This document shows, one piece after another, positions 22,077 through 33,599 of a stretch of DNA of 64,000 nt; positions within the stretch are counted from its first letter, which is position 1, and every line of letters starts with the position of its first letter. The notes under the pieces were generated by a model. The model ran no database searches, had not been told where the DNA came from, and saw only the letters and a list, made by a program, of their open reading frames with translations. The translations under genes and the position numbers were made by a program. Source of the DNA: Asterias rubens (Eukaryota; Echinodermata; Asteroidea; Forcipulatida; Asteriidae); the NCBI RefSeq assembly GCF_902459465.1, contig NC_047082.1, forward strand, positions 186,001-250,000, in the 5' to 3' direction.

Positions 22077-25000
22077 ATGGCAAACAACAAACGAATGGTC
22101 TACGTTGGTAAGAAATTGTTTCCCGATTTATTTTATTTCTAAACTATTTGTTTCAAATTGTTTAGCATAGCGTGGAATCCTGTGATGCTGAAGATGTCGA
22201 CAGTGATAAATTTTGGTTAGAAAATTATTTCCAATCATAACTTTAGGGAAGGAAATACATCAGCTGTTTTTAACCAACGTGCTATGATTAATGGGAAAGT
22301 GACCTATTTCGGACACTTCAAACTATTGATAAATAAGGCGGTGTCAGGACACTTCGTACCTTTGCCACTTCGTACCCTGGACACTTCGTACCTTTTCAAG
22401 GTACGAAGTGACTTTGGACACTTCGTACCTTTAGACACTTCGTACCTTCTTATAAGACACTTCGTACCTTCTCACGAGTACCTTCTCACACGTACCTTCT
22501 CACAAGACACTTCCTACCTTCGTTCTAATTCGGGATTTCTGCATCGTTTATGATTGTTTTTTGCTTTGTGATCGGATGATTATGGAATAAAAGCAAATCA
22601 AACCAACTGTTACTATTTTGTTGGGACCAAGGAGCCATTTCGACGATTGCGTGATTGTTTGACTTTAAAATATTTGTAAAAAATATTGGCGGAAGATGTT
22701 GTCCTTGGCGGTAACTAGTTTCACATTAAAAATGACATTCACATATTCAAACGAAAATTATATTTCATTATGTTTTATTAATTTTTATCTCAACAAACAT
22801 TAAATTATTGATGAATACACATTTTAATGAAGGTACGAAGTGACTCAGCTGATGGTCACTTCGTACCCCGCCCACGGTACGAAGTGACCAATTTGGTTAC
22901 TGTACGAAGTGTCCCGAAGTGTCCAGGGTACGAAGTGGCAAAGGTACGAAGTGTCCGACATCCAATAAGGCAAGCATGATTTGAGAAAGCGGGTTTAATA
23001 ATATAATAATAATAATAACCAGTTCTTATATAGCGCATTTCACAATAACCGTATCAATGCGCTTTACATTAGTGCCCTGGTCATGGGGCCAATAACATCC
23101 CTTTTTAAAGGAACACGTTGCCTTGGTTTGATCGGACGAGTTGGTCTATTAAAAGCGTTTGAAACCGTTTGTTTTGAAATGCATATGGTTGGAAAGATGT
23201 TTTAAAAGTAGAATATAATGATCCACACAAGTATCACTCGAAATTGCACGGTTTTCCTTTTACGTTGCGAACTATCACGGTCGGCCATTTATGGGAGTCA
23301 AAATTTTGACTCCCATAAATGGCCGACCGTGTTAGTCGACAGGGTAAAAAGAAAACCACGCAATTTCGAGGCATATTTGTGTAGATCATTGTATTCTACT
23401 TTCACAATAGCTTTCTAACCATATAGTACATTTTACACCAAACGGTTACAGAACGCTTTTCAAAGACCAACTCGACCGATCCAAGGCAACGTGTTCCTTT
23501 AATGTTTCTCAGCTCCCTTACTTAGGAGTATACAACCTGGGCAACAGTTTATATCGCTCCAAAGGCTTTTTCATTCACAATATCAACCTCTACCCTCGCA
23601 GGCGAAAAGTGACCATCTACTTTTCTGTTCATCAGAATTGCAAAAAACCCCAGATTTTATGTTTTTTTTTGTATTATGAATTTTTCTACCAAGGGACCAA
23701 GGCAAACTTTCCCTTTTAATCATTTAAACTTTGTAATTTTTTTTTACTTTTCCTTTAGGAGGGCTGGCAGAAGAAGTTGATGAGCAGGTTCTCCAAGCAG
23801 CGTTGATTCCTTTCGGTGATATTCTGGACATCAACATCCCATTGGATTATGAAACAGAGAAACACAGAGGCTTTGCTTTTGTGGAGTTTGAGTTTTCAGA
23901 GGTAAACACAGTAATTGAAACCCCGACTTAGAAGTTGTAACTATCTTACATTAAAAGCTTTCGCTGTGATACAGTGTATACCATCTTGTTCAAGGGGCAG
24001 CTTTGTTTATGTCAAATATGCCTTGAAGTGGTCAACTAAATAGGAAAATTTCCCTTCCATACCTTTAAATGTTTGCACTGCAGAAAGCTTCACATATCGC
24101 GCATTAATCTTCCAGTGAGCTGCCATTGATGCTGTCCCTTATCAAGGGAGAAATTCAATAGTAATAGTATGATACAATTTGTTTTGAATACCCTAAAACT
24201 GATGTGCATTAAGTTATACTCAGTACTTTCCCAAGTTCTTTGAGAAATAAAAGAAAATCCACAGGCAAGTCACTCGGGTGGGATTGGAACCCCCTCTAAA
24301 CCACTGAGCTGGGGGTTCAAATTGCCTCTAGCCATTGGGCTAGCTCCAGTCATTTTTTTCACAGAACTTGGGAAATCGTATAGGCCTACTAGTACTATAG
24401 CGCTTAATACACATTGGTGTACTAGTACTATAGCGCTTAATACACATTGGTGTACTAGTACTATAGTGCTTAATACACATTGGTGTACTAGTACTATAGC
24501 GCTTAATACACATTGGTGTAAGGGTAAAAAGCAAATGTATTGTAGTGGCGTTGCCGATCGACTGACCGGTAGGGGGAATCAGCACGACTCCCCACTGGAG
24601 CATTGCTGGCGGCTCCTGCAGGGTGATCCGGTGAACCTGCTCGCCATAGAGGGCGTCCTCTTGCTTAGACATTCTCTCTTGTGTATTTAGTATGACTTGA
24701 ATGTATGACACATTCAAACTGTGTGCGCTATTGCAACCCACGGTCAACACTACAGTATTCTTTATCCCTCATCTTAGTTATAGTATGATCTTTTTGAACA
24801 CTGAGCTCTTACAAAAAACAAATAAACATTATTATTTTCATTTTATTTTGTCGTCTGTATAGGATGCAGCTGCTGCTATTGATAATATGGTAAGATCAGA
24901 GATTCAGTTATTCCTTTGTAATAATAATGATAATAGTGGCTTCTTATATAGTGTTCATAATATGTGTCACTCAGTAATGCTCAAGGCACTTCAACATTCA

Positions 25001-28000
25001 TTTTTTTTCCCTGCAAGGTGTTGTGGAGCTACGTTTATGAAGTAAGAGGCCCACTCTTTTTACATAGTACCATGTAATGGTTTACAAGGTGCTGTGGCAC
25101 AATATGCTTCAGATCAGACCAAGAACACCGACGCAAACCCCTTCTCTTTACGATAAGTTCCTCGGGTTACTTTACATGCATTCCACATTCTCTGGAAATC
25201 ATCCATTAGGAGACTGGCTGGTAGAGCAGACTACAATACCTTCCCACCTTTTTACTCAGCAATTATGGTTAAGGGCTTTGATCAAAGGCTCAAGAGGCTT
25301 GAACTGGATTCGAACCCACACTCTGCTTCTGACAACACCAGAGCTTAGGTCAGGTGAACTAGACCGCTCAGCCACGACATGTTAGAGGGAAGGGTTGTCG
25401 CTGCTGCTAAGCTTGCATATTTTTTTTACAAACAAAACTTGTGTATTTTAAAAAACAAACTTCATTGATTTATTTCTTGACAGAATGATTCTGAGTTATT
25501 CGGGAGGACGATACGAGTCAATCTTGCTAAGCCAATGAAGATTAAAGAAGGTCATTCTAAAGCAGGTAAAAATCAGCTAAGCAGATCTATTACAAAATGT
25601 TTTGACTAGCTTGCTCTATTCATCGTTGTTATTGGTAACATAACTATTAATAATAAGCCATCGATGTTTTCCTTTCTAGTTTGGTCTGATGACAATTGGC
25701 TGAAGAAGTACGCTGGAGCCACGTTGAAAGCGCATGACGAACAAGAAAAAGCAGAAGAGGGGGAGACAGGAAAAAGAGCAGCCACCGATGCAGATGAGGT
25801 AACTGGCCAATCATAAGGCCATATTCAAATCCCAGGAACCAATCATGTTTATTTAAATGACCATCACATTCAATCCAAAAAGTACCCATTTGATAAATGC
25901 TTTTTTGAAACCTTTTCCCCCTAGAAATGTTTGCCATGTGAAGCAATATTTTGAGTTATATTATGTACATATGTACAACTATTTTAAGGATTCGGAAAGT
26001 GCCATTACAGTACACTTACAGTTATTTTATGTACCGTACTCAGAAAGTGCCATTACGGTACACTTACAGTTATTTTATGTACCGTACTCAGAAAGTGCCA
26101 TTACGGTACACTTACAGTTATTTTATGTACCGTACTCAGAAAGTGCCATTACGGTACACTTACAGTTATTTTATGTACCGTACTCAGAAAGTGCCATTAC
26201 GGTACACTTACAGTTATTTATGTACCGTACTCAGAAAGTGCCATTACGGTACACTTACAGTTATTTTATGTACCGTACTCAGAAAGTGCCATTACGGTAC
26301 ACTTACAGTTATTTTATGTACCGTACTCAGAAAGTGCCATTACGGTACACTTACAGTTATTTTATGTACCGTACTCAGAAAGTGTCATCAGTTGTACATA
26401 TACAACCCATTCAAGGCATTATCACCCATAAAATACTATTGACTTTGGGATGTACCAAGGTACATGTACATCACCGTTAATTTAGAAAGACTTATTTGTT
26501 TATTTGTAAATACAAAATAAGAAAAAGAAAAGCTGAGCATTTCAGGTTCAAAATGCAAAGAAAGAGCAGGCACTGAAAGAGTGGATTAAGAATGGAAACT
26601 GTCCTGGAGGGAAGGAACGTTCATTTAAGGAACAGGTTTGCTAACTGTTTTCTAAACTTCTTGTTAATAGTCTGCAGGTCCACCCCCCAAGAGGACAAAG
26701 GGCAACCCGCATGTGTACTTTGACATCAAGATTGGGCCCAAGCAAGTTGGGCGTGTCATTATGGTTCTACGAGCTGATATTGTACCAATGACTGCAGGTA
26801 AGTAACACTCCTGCAGCCGATTTCCTGAAACGCTAGGTCTTATCCCATCTCAAGTTAGTACAAATAAGTCGTCCTAACTTATGGATACGGAACTTAACTC
26901 TTCATAAGTCCTAAGATTAATCCAAAGTTAATTGAGTTTGGTGAAATAAAATATATTTATAAAATACCAATTGTTGGTATATCTTTCCTCCCAATTTAGA
27001 ATCAGGTTGCAGGAATGCCACTGGTTCTATTTAGAACCAACACTCAACAGATATTTTTACATGATGTTACCACATATCTCACCTAATTTTCTTTTCTTGT
27101 AATTTACAGAGAATTTCCGATGTTTGTGCACGCATGAGAAAGGCTTTGGTCTTAAGGGGAGTACATTCCACAGGATCATTCCACAATTTGTATCCTTTGA
27201 AATTAGTCAACTGTAGAATGAAATACAGGGTATTGGTGCAGAGCACAATAGACTGATCCATTAGGCTCCGCCCACGGCACACGTGTGAGCAAGAACATGT
27301 GAGCCTCTCCAGTGCCATTCTGCACAACTCTGCCGCGAGCGCCAAGCATATGCGCACGCATGTCAGACTTTATTTTGTTGGACTTTTGGTTGCACAATGG
27401 GTTGTGATTGGTCAATACGCAATGGGGCAAAGCTTAATGGATCGATGTATTTCATGGGTCTGCTTACTGTAAACAAAAAATCTGCCCTTAAGGAAAACAG
27501 GGAGCGTAACAGGAAAGCTCCATTAAAGATTTTCCGTGTTTCGCCACAAAAACTTGGAAAGAGTACATCCTTTTCACCAGTGGATGTTTTTACATTGAAC
27601 TGCGTGTACTTAAATCATCAAACTTATTGGATAGAGAGTTAATTTCCCTGGTGTATTTAGAGCACTACTGGTTTGTGCATGATTCAATTAAGTCCACTGT
27701 ACGGAAAAGGAATTAAATGTAGATAATCAGATAACATCTGGTTGTAAGATGAATAGGATGTTTTTCTTTAACGGAGGTTTCTTGTAATGATGTCACGCTT
27801 ATGCCAAGCATATTTTACAGGTTAGCAGATAAATTTTGCTTGTGTGCTTGGGTACTCCACTGTAATACGCATTCATTGCGTTATAACCTGCGTTTGCCTT
27901 GTTATAGAGTACTCGAGAATGATTTGTTTTTGTCTTTCTGTATTGGGTTGGAGTCCTTAATGTGTTGTTCAGATGTGTCAAGGTGGAGATTTTACAAATC

Positions 28001-29476
28001 ACAATGGAACTGGCGGGAAGTCCATCTATGGCAAGAAGTTCGAGGATGAAAATTTCATTTTAAAGCACACACAGCCAGGTTAGTGTCATTCATAAATACC
28101 ATGAACAGTTTAGGCAGTCCTTTTTGTTAAAAGGAAAGGTTAACAAAAGATGTCTCCACAGGGATGCAAACAATAAAATAATAGTGTGCTCTCAATCAAT
28201 CAAGTCGAGCGCCATCTAGAAGCTCGAGCCTGCTCTGTGATTTTTCTCCAGATGTTCCGGTCCAGCATGCAGGAGCGTAGTTCCTCAGCGCTGGTCATGC
28301 CGGTGTCTCGCTTCAGTGTGTCTACAAAGGAGAGACTTCTTCTCCCACGCGAAGCCTTGGGTGTGCTCCCAGAGTATGGTTGGGCAAGCGGCAAGCTCTG
28401 AGTGGCCGACACAGTGCCCAGCAAGCTTGAGGCGGCGTTCACGGATCTTCTCTGTAGCCTCTGTAGTGTTGTGTGTAATTTGACATTTGGCAGAAGGAAT
28501 TAAAAAAAAAAAAAATCGAAAGGGCAAGCTCAGCTACAGGTTTTCCTTCATTTCTTTCAGAACAACCAATTCTTTTCAGAACCACTACAAGATAGATTAT
28601 TTCTGTGGTTGACCCCAAACCCTATTTTTCGCTGATAAGTTATGGTAAATTGATGAAGCTATAATTATATTTGTCTTTCCTTCTATTCCCAAGGGTTATT
28701 ATCCATGGCAAATTCAGGTCCCAACACAAATGGATCCCAGTTCTTCCTCACCACAGCCAAGACAGAATGGTAAGTATAGCACTGCCTCACATATTGCAGA
28801 CTGGAGTTTTATCTTCATTTGAAGGGGCAACAAGGCCAAAACCAGGGTAACAAAGACAATGGTAGCCTCCATGCAATTCCAGCCTTGCAATGTCTGGTCA
28901 AATGGTTTTTACCCTTGTACTGGCATCACATGCAAACTATTGTCTGTCCACAGTCCGACATTTTGTAATACAAATGTGTGTCTTTTAATACAAAGTTAGC
29001 TCTGCATACCTGAAACATACATCAACAAAATTTAAAATAGAGAGGGACGTTTTGTCTACTCATTCACAGAACAATGCGTCTGCTTAGAACTATAAGGCCA
29101 TTATTGCAATTTGCTTGGGTTTCATCAAATTGCTTTTGCATTCTTTGGAACTCCTGGTAAATGGGGTTTGTTGATCTAGAGTGGTCTTCAAAGTATTTGT
29201 TTGGCAAGAAGAATATGAAATTGGCATTATTGACCTTATAGTTCTGGGCAGACGAATGGTTTGTTTCCTGTGAGGATGACGGGCAAATTAATTTTCAATG
29301 ACCTGACCTGACCTTTCATTGTTTGTGTTTATTTCTAAAGGCTCGATGGGAAACATGTTGTGTTTGGTCATGTGACTGAAGGAATGGACATTGTTCGGAA
29401 AATGGAAAACCTTGGAGACAAATCAGGAAAACCAAAGGATAAAGTGACTATTTTAGACTGTGGAGAACTTGTTTAG
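22077..29476 (+). CDS. PPIE: peptidyl-prolyl cis-trans isomerase E (cyclophilin E), complete
   Basis: Nuclear RNA-binding cyclophilin; human PPIE associates with spliceosomes and with the PHD3 region of KMT2A. Exons: 22077-22107, 23759-23901, 24863-24889, 25484-25565, 25680-25798, 26671-26797, 27110-27189, 27973-28078, 28694-28769, 29341-29476; 927 nt, 308 residues (human 301). N-terminal RRM: RNP2 VYVGGL at 8-13, RNP1 RGFAFVEF at 47-54. Linker with [20 protein letters not shown] and a run of prolines. Cyclophilin domain from about 146: [28 protein letters not shown] with R198 and F203 matching catalytic CypA R55 and F60, [15 protein letters not shown], and W264 matching W121. It ends ILDCGELV. 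All active-site residues are present and every splice junction keeps frame. Start context is AAAATGG. It is divergent from SMC6. Confidence 0.97.
22340..22963. mobile_element. MITE with 8-bp target duplication
   Basis: Element ends are GGTGTCAGGACACTTCG and, inverted, GGATGTCGGACACTTCG. The flanks AATAAGGC at 22332-22339 and 22964-22971 are identical 8-mers, the size made by hAT-type transposases. Both ends carry several copies of the short motif CACTTCGTACC, inverted on the right. No transposase is encoded. It sits in PPIE intron 1. Confidence 0.85.
22995..23640 (-). mobile_element. SINE split by a MITE
   Basis: Minus strand matches the full SINE at 60983-61262 in order: TACCCTCGCAGG-side body, the TGCAACC/GGCAAC block, GGAGCTGAG, then, across the insertion, GGGATGTTATTGG and ACCAGGGCACTAATG, ending in an ATT-rich tail. 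The two parts join at CCCTTT/TTAA, showing that the MITE came later. Confidence 0.7.
23105..23502. mobile_element. TTAA-flanked palindromic MITE, copy 1
   Basis: TTAA then AGGAACACGTTGCC at the left and GGCAACGTGTTCCT then TTAA at the right. The interior is a long imperfect palindrome centred on GGAGTCAAAATTTTGACTCC. It is inserted inside an older SINE, whose halves lie at 22995-23104 and 23503-23640. A second copy is at 52510-52890. TTAA target sites are typical of piggyBac-type elements; the terminal sequence itself is not assigned. Confidence 0.88.
24388..24520 (+). repeat. 33-bp tandem repeat, 4 copies
   Basis: Unit ACTAGTACTATAGCGCTTAA + TACACATTGGTGT repeats four times in PPIE intron 2. 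It derives from the 3' body of the SINE family with TACAGTGCTAACACACAT (17214-17345). Confidence 0.9.
24930..25385 (-). mobile_element. full-length SINE, minus orientation
   Basis: Minus-strand order: head TGTCGTGGCTGAGCGGTC, B-box GTGGGTTCGAATCC, body with TTAACCATAATTGCTGAG and GTCTGCTCTACCAGCC, and a tail near 24930 rich in ATT. The same body is at 59365-59510, minus strand. Confidence 0.6.
25987..26385 (+). repeat. 48-bp minisatellite, about 8 copies, in a PPIE intron
   Basis: Unit CAGAAAGTGCCATTACGGTA + CACTTACAGTTATTTTATGT + ACCGTACT. Since 48 is a multiple of 3, two plus-strand frames stay open with a 16-residue period. One copy has lost one T (near 26217), which switches the frames. 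I see no start context or splice sites that would make it coding. Confidence 0.95.
26546..26635 (+). CDS. PPIE: possible cassette exon of PPIE
   Basis: An open 90-nt segment between CATTTCAG and a GTTTGC donor reads [19 protein letters not shown], then [11 protein letters not shown]. It is phase 0 on both sides, like the exon border at 25798/26671, so it could be included without a frame change and would add 30 residues to the RRM-cyclophilin linker. The donor is weak. It may be a pseudo-exon. Confidence 0.35.
26815..26945. mobile_element. short palindromic element, 'AGTTAAGACTAGTC' family
   Basis: CGATTTCCTGAAACGC, CCATCTCAAGTTAGTAC and GTCGTCCTAACTTATGG correspond to the blocks at 7850-7972. 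Intronic, non-coding. Confidence 0.5.
28195..28530 (-). pseudogene. 3' fragment of a non-LTR retrotransposon reverse transcriptase ORF
   Basis: Two minus-strand frames must be combined: first [20 protein letters not shown] with [10 protein letters not shown], then [18 protein letters not shown] and [17 protein letters not shown]. This is the familiar C-terminal end of invertebrate LINE reverse transcriptases (RRLRLAGH ... DTLK.DTG ... DR..W). A frameshift lies near 28370. Only the last 100 or so residues are present, typical of a 5'-truncated copy. It lies in a PPIE intron. Confidence 0.75.
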
Positions 29477-29707
29477 CCGTCGCTTTATAATGGAACTTGA
29501 GATTTCGTTTTACCTCTGTGGCTTGTTACGGAGTTTTCTTGATAACAATCATGCTGGAGGGGGTACTTTCCTCTAGACTTTTTGAACCTTGGATTCTTGA
29601 ATCTTCAGTGGATGGAGGATTATGATAGGAATAAGTTTGTGTTCAGACATTTTGTCGACTCCTGACCAGCAATGTGAATGCACAATGACTCATTTACTCG
29701 AATGACT

Positions 29708-29882
29708 CGTTTGGAAGCCTAGTAGTCACCATCGTTACCGTCGTTTGGAAGCCTAGTAGTCACCATAGTTACCGTCGTTTGGAAGCCTAGTAGTCACCAT
29801 AGTTACCGTCGTTTGGAAGCCTAGTAGTCACCATCGTTACCGTCGTTTGGAAGCCTAGTAGTCACCATCGTTACCGTCGTAT
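29708..29882 (+). repeat. PPIE: 34-bp tandem repeat in the PPIE 3' UTR, about 5 copies
   Basis: Unit TCGTTTGGAAGCCTAGTAGT + CACCATAGTTACCG, with a C/A variant at one position. It is expected to be transcribed, as it lies between the stop codon and the AATAAA at 30664. Confidence 0.93.
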
Positions 29883-30663
29883 TCAACACTCCATTACCTT
29901 CCACCTTTTCGCTATAGTGTCAATGGTTCCCCTCTGCGCTTTACACAAGTTGGAATGGAACAGGCTATTGGGACCAAGGAAGAAACCATGGACATGAGGC
30001 TGGTTTCAAATGGTCGACCACAGTAGTCAACCAATGGTTGACCAGCCTGTGTTTGAGTCAAAATAGTCAACCATTAGTTAACCCTGGTGCCCACTCGAAC
30101 TTGCTCAAGATTGTAAGAAGGAGTTTGACAGTCTTAAAGGACTCTAGTAATGAACTTGTTTGTATGAGTGAATGCCATCTGGCCTGTTTTTCATAAAGAC
30201 TGTCTGCAGAATTGTAGCTTCTGAGCTATGTTCCAAGGCTTTGCTTACCGTAATAGAGAAATCTGAGCTTATAGGGTTTTATATATTTTGTAGATCAATT
30301 TTTGGCCATGACATTAATCCTTTCTCTTCTCACTGCAAATGAAGATGTTCACAAACAAATATCACAAAAATTTGAATCTCTGTCTTGACTTTCGAGATTC
30401 AAATGTGTTGACAGAATGTTTTTTAAAATTTTAATCAACTCGACGAGAGAAAGGGAGACTTTAGAAGTACAATTCTGCAGGATGTTTACTACCGTTACTA
30501 TCTTTATTGTAAGTAAGTATTTTGATAAACGTTATGCAGTTTCTTTGTGGGGTTAATACATAAGTATGACCCTAGCGTCTACGCCATCTCAAAAACGCTA
30601 CTACGTCTTGAAATGAAATTTTCACTATGTATACACATCTACATTTGTATAAAGGATGAGAAC

Positions 30664-30669
30664 AATAAA
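30664..30669 (+). terminator. PPIE: polyadenylation signal of PPIE
   Basis: AATAAA about 1.19 kb after the stop codon; the nearest convincing hexamer found downstream of the last exon. Confidence 0.45.
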
Positions 30670-31606
30670 ATTGTTAAAAAAAACCAAAGTATACTTCCCT
30701 TTAAAAATAAAGTACAAATCCATTAATTTGCTATACTTTTTTCTAGACTTCTGAGCTCAGCAGTTTTCAGGAACAAATTGAACTCTAAGAAATAAAATAA
30801 TGATCACCATTTCTTTAACTTAACTGCCAGTACTTGTGTTTATTATTTTTTTAAACTAGGCTATTTTTGTATAGATTCTGCTGAATGTAGGAAAAAGGTG
30901 ACTCAAAACTTTAACTTCTAACTTCACGGAGCGTCTCAAAAGTCAAAACAGTAAGAATGTTCTAATCAGATCGCAAAAGTATTGCAGCGTGTGCAAACTG
31001 ACTGTTCTGTTGAGTCACTTAAATTGTGCCCAACACTTGCAAGACGGTGGTTAGTACTCACACGTCCGTAGATAAGCACAACGCGCTTGCGCACCTGGTG
31101 CGGCGGGCTTCTTGTTTTTGGGGGCCGTGTGCCTAAAATCCAAAATGGAGTCGGGCCATGCTTGCTGTTCGCCGCACATGTGAGGAAGAAAATTGGTCCA
31201 AAAAGGAGTGAATTCGCTACAAATTACCACGTGAGTATTTCAATTTGCACAATCCACACTCATAGAAACTTTTGTTGGAACGAAAGAATCTAAAAATGTC
31301 AATTTCGCTAGTTTTTATATATAAGAAAAGTTCGAACACCCTGTCGCCAGTGATTTTTCTTGAGACATCGCGGCCATGGGCCGGGAGTGGGTGAGGGGGG
31401 CGGGGCTTAGAGCCGAGCACAACGAGTTTGTAGTTACGGAAACTGTTCGCCAATATTGTATTTTTACCTGTGTGTCGTACTGCTGTTTTCTCTTGCTGTT
31501 GTCGGATCTGTTTAGCCTGAATGTGCTTTGAATTTTTTATAAAACTTTTTAAAAATATTTTTTAATTATAATTGAACTGAAGTGTGCGACTGTGGGGGGA
31601 AAAGTT
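30670..31606. other. intergenic region, possible 5' exon
   Basis: A locally GC-rich stretch (31060-31420) unlike its A/T-rich surroundings. On the plus strand an open segment ends CAAATTACCAC before GTGAGTATTT at 31231, which looks like a splice donor. A first exon of an unidentified transcript running to the right is possible but unproven. Confidence 0.3.
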
Positions 31607-31958
31607 TCCGTATGGCGCCACCACTTTTTCATTCGAAATAAAATAATATAGTATCTAATTTACCTGATTGATATATCCCTTTTTGTAAAAATTAGTGAAA
31701 AAGTGGTGGCGCCATACGGAAAGTTATCCCTGTGGGGATGGGGGGGGGGGGGATTTTTGACAAATTTTGTGGGGGAAGGACTGCTCTGCAGAGGTGTTTT
31801 GTCACCTGTTCTGGAAAAGTTTTCGTATGGCGCCACCACTTTTTCATTTGATCTGAAATATATAGTATCTTATTTACCTCAAGCTCAATGAGAAATCCCT
31901 TTTTGTAAAAATGAGTGAAAAAGTGGTGGCGCTGTCCTGTACGGAAAGTTATCCCCTG
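31607..31958. mobile_element. two tandem copies of a palindromic MITE
   Basis: Copy 1, about 31607-31730, has TTTCCGTATGGCGCCACCAC at the left and GTGGTGGCGCCATACGGAAA at the right. Copy 2, about 31816-31957, is related end to end, with a short insertion in its right arm (GGCGCTGTCCTGTACGG). The spacer holds a poly-G run. Non-coding. Confidence 0.88.
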
Positions 31959-32779
31959 TTCTCCCTATAGCCGCTCACTGGCTTGCTATTTTTATTCAAT
32001 TTTTAATATTTGAATAATTTTATATGGTTTTTATTTATTTTCAGTTTCTCCTAAGTCTGTTCTATTTTTCATGATTTTTATATGTCTTTTTTATTCAATG
32101 TGTTTAGTGTTTTGACAGTCAGACAGTGTGAAAATAAAGTAGATATTTAAATTATTTAAACTGAAAAATAACCTGCGAAATGTCATTGTGAAATACTTTT
32201 TTTCTGTGTACCAGCTCATCATAAATAAATAAATGCGTTTAAATCTTGAGTAACATGCCGGAGGTTAAACTCAAAGTTTCTTTATACTTCAACTGTCTTT
32301 GAGAAGTTGAAATTCTGTTCTCATATATTCTTTCAATGAGTTCACAACTTACAAATATATCAAGTTGTTTCTGAAAATAAGTCCGGATGTGATCATTAAG
32401 TCTGTTTTCTCTTTTAATCTTTACTGACAAAATGCAGCTCACTTCTTCGGTTTATAGAGCGCTGTCATTTGTTTTGACTTCAAGACCAACCTGCAAAGCA
32501 TTCTGTGGTTTGTCTCTTAGTTTAAATTTAAATGTGAAACTTAAGTCAGTCAACAGATTCTTCGCTTTATGAAATTACAAAATAGCAAACCAAGTGATGT
32601 GTCCATCGAGCTTATTTTTAAATTATGTATTTGAACCTGAATTTTGTGAAAAATGTCAGTAGTACTGAGCTGTTCAATCAAAGCTAATTCGCCGACAACG
32701 TATTTTGGACACATTCATGACTTTGTGAAAATGGTGGTGATATTTGACCCAATTTCACTGAAATAAAAAAGTGAATTGT
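31959..32779. other. A/T-rich intergenic stretch
   Basis: No coding exon, tandem repeat or clear foldback was recognised. Short open frames have no coding character. Confidence 0.5.
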
Positions 32780-33163
32780 TGATATCATTAGGAAAGGCAG
32801 TCAAAGACTAGCCTTCACAGTTGGTGTATCTCAACACATGCATAAAATAACAAACCTGTGAAAATTTGAGCTCAATCGGTCATCAAACTTGCGAGAAAAA
32901 ATGAAAGAAAAATACACCCTTGTCACACAAAGTTGTGTACGTTTAGATGGTTGATTTCGAGACCTCAAGTTCTAAACTTGACGTCTCAAAATCAAATTCG
33001 TGGAAAATTACTTCTTTCTCGAAAACTATGGCACTTAGGAGGGAGCCGTTTCCCACAATGTTTTATACCATCAACCTCTCCCCATTACTCATTACCAAGA
33101 AAGGTTTTATGCTAATAATTATTTTGAGTAATTACCAATAGTGTCCACTGCCTTTAAGGCCAT
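32780..33163. mobile_element. dispersed foldback element ending AGTGTCCACTGCCTTTAA
   Basis: Starts near AGGAAAGGCAGTCAAAGAC and ends TGTCCACTGCCTTTAAGG. GGCAGT at the left mirrors ACTGCC at the right, and there is an internal inverted block (TCGAGACCTCAAGTTC / GACGTCTCAAAATC). I believe this family is common in sea-star genomes, from memory only. Confidence 0.55.
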
Positions 33164-33599
33164 TCCAATTTTATTAGTTGGTTTACGGATTTTTAGGTGC
33201 TGAAAAAGTTTGTCAGACAGGAAAAAAAAAAAAAAAATGATGATGACAAGTGTTTTGTACATACGCTGAAAGCCCCCGGACGACAATCAAAAGTTGCCAA
33301 TCGTAATCGACAATCGTAGCTGCCTATTAATAGTGGGATTTTACTCCAGTTTGCAGTTCCGTGTCAAATCTAATGTAGCCCATTTTGCATAATCTTAAAT
33401 TTATATTCAACACATCTTAAAATTAATTTTACCGTTTGTCTTTATTATACATACTAGAGCTACATGTACAAAATGGCTTTTTTGGGTTGTGAAAATAAAG
33501 ACATTGTTCTGGACTGCCTATATTATATAAAACTGTGAAAATGAATGTATTTAAACTTGCTTCAGCTTACTACCCTTGGCCTCGACACCAAAACTTAAA

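Noticed and set aside
25951-26480. Long open frames (163 and 207 codons) in the 48-bp repeat
   Set aside because: They follow from a period divisible by three without stops. They lie inside a PPIE intron, have no supporting splice sites or start context, and encode only the repeat.
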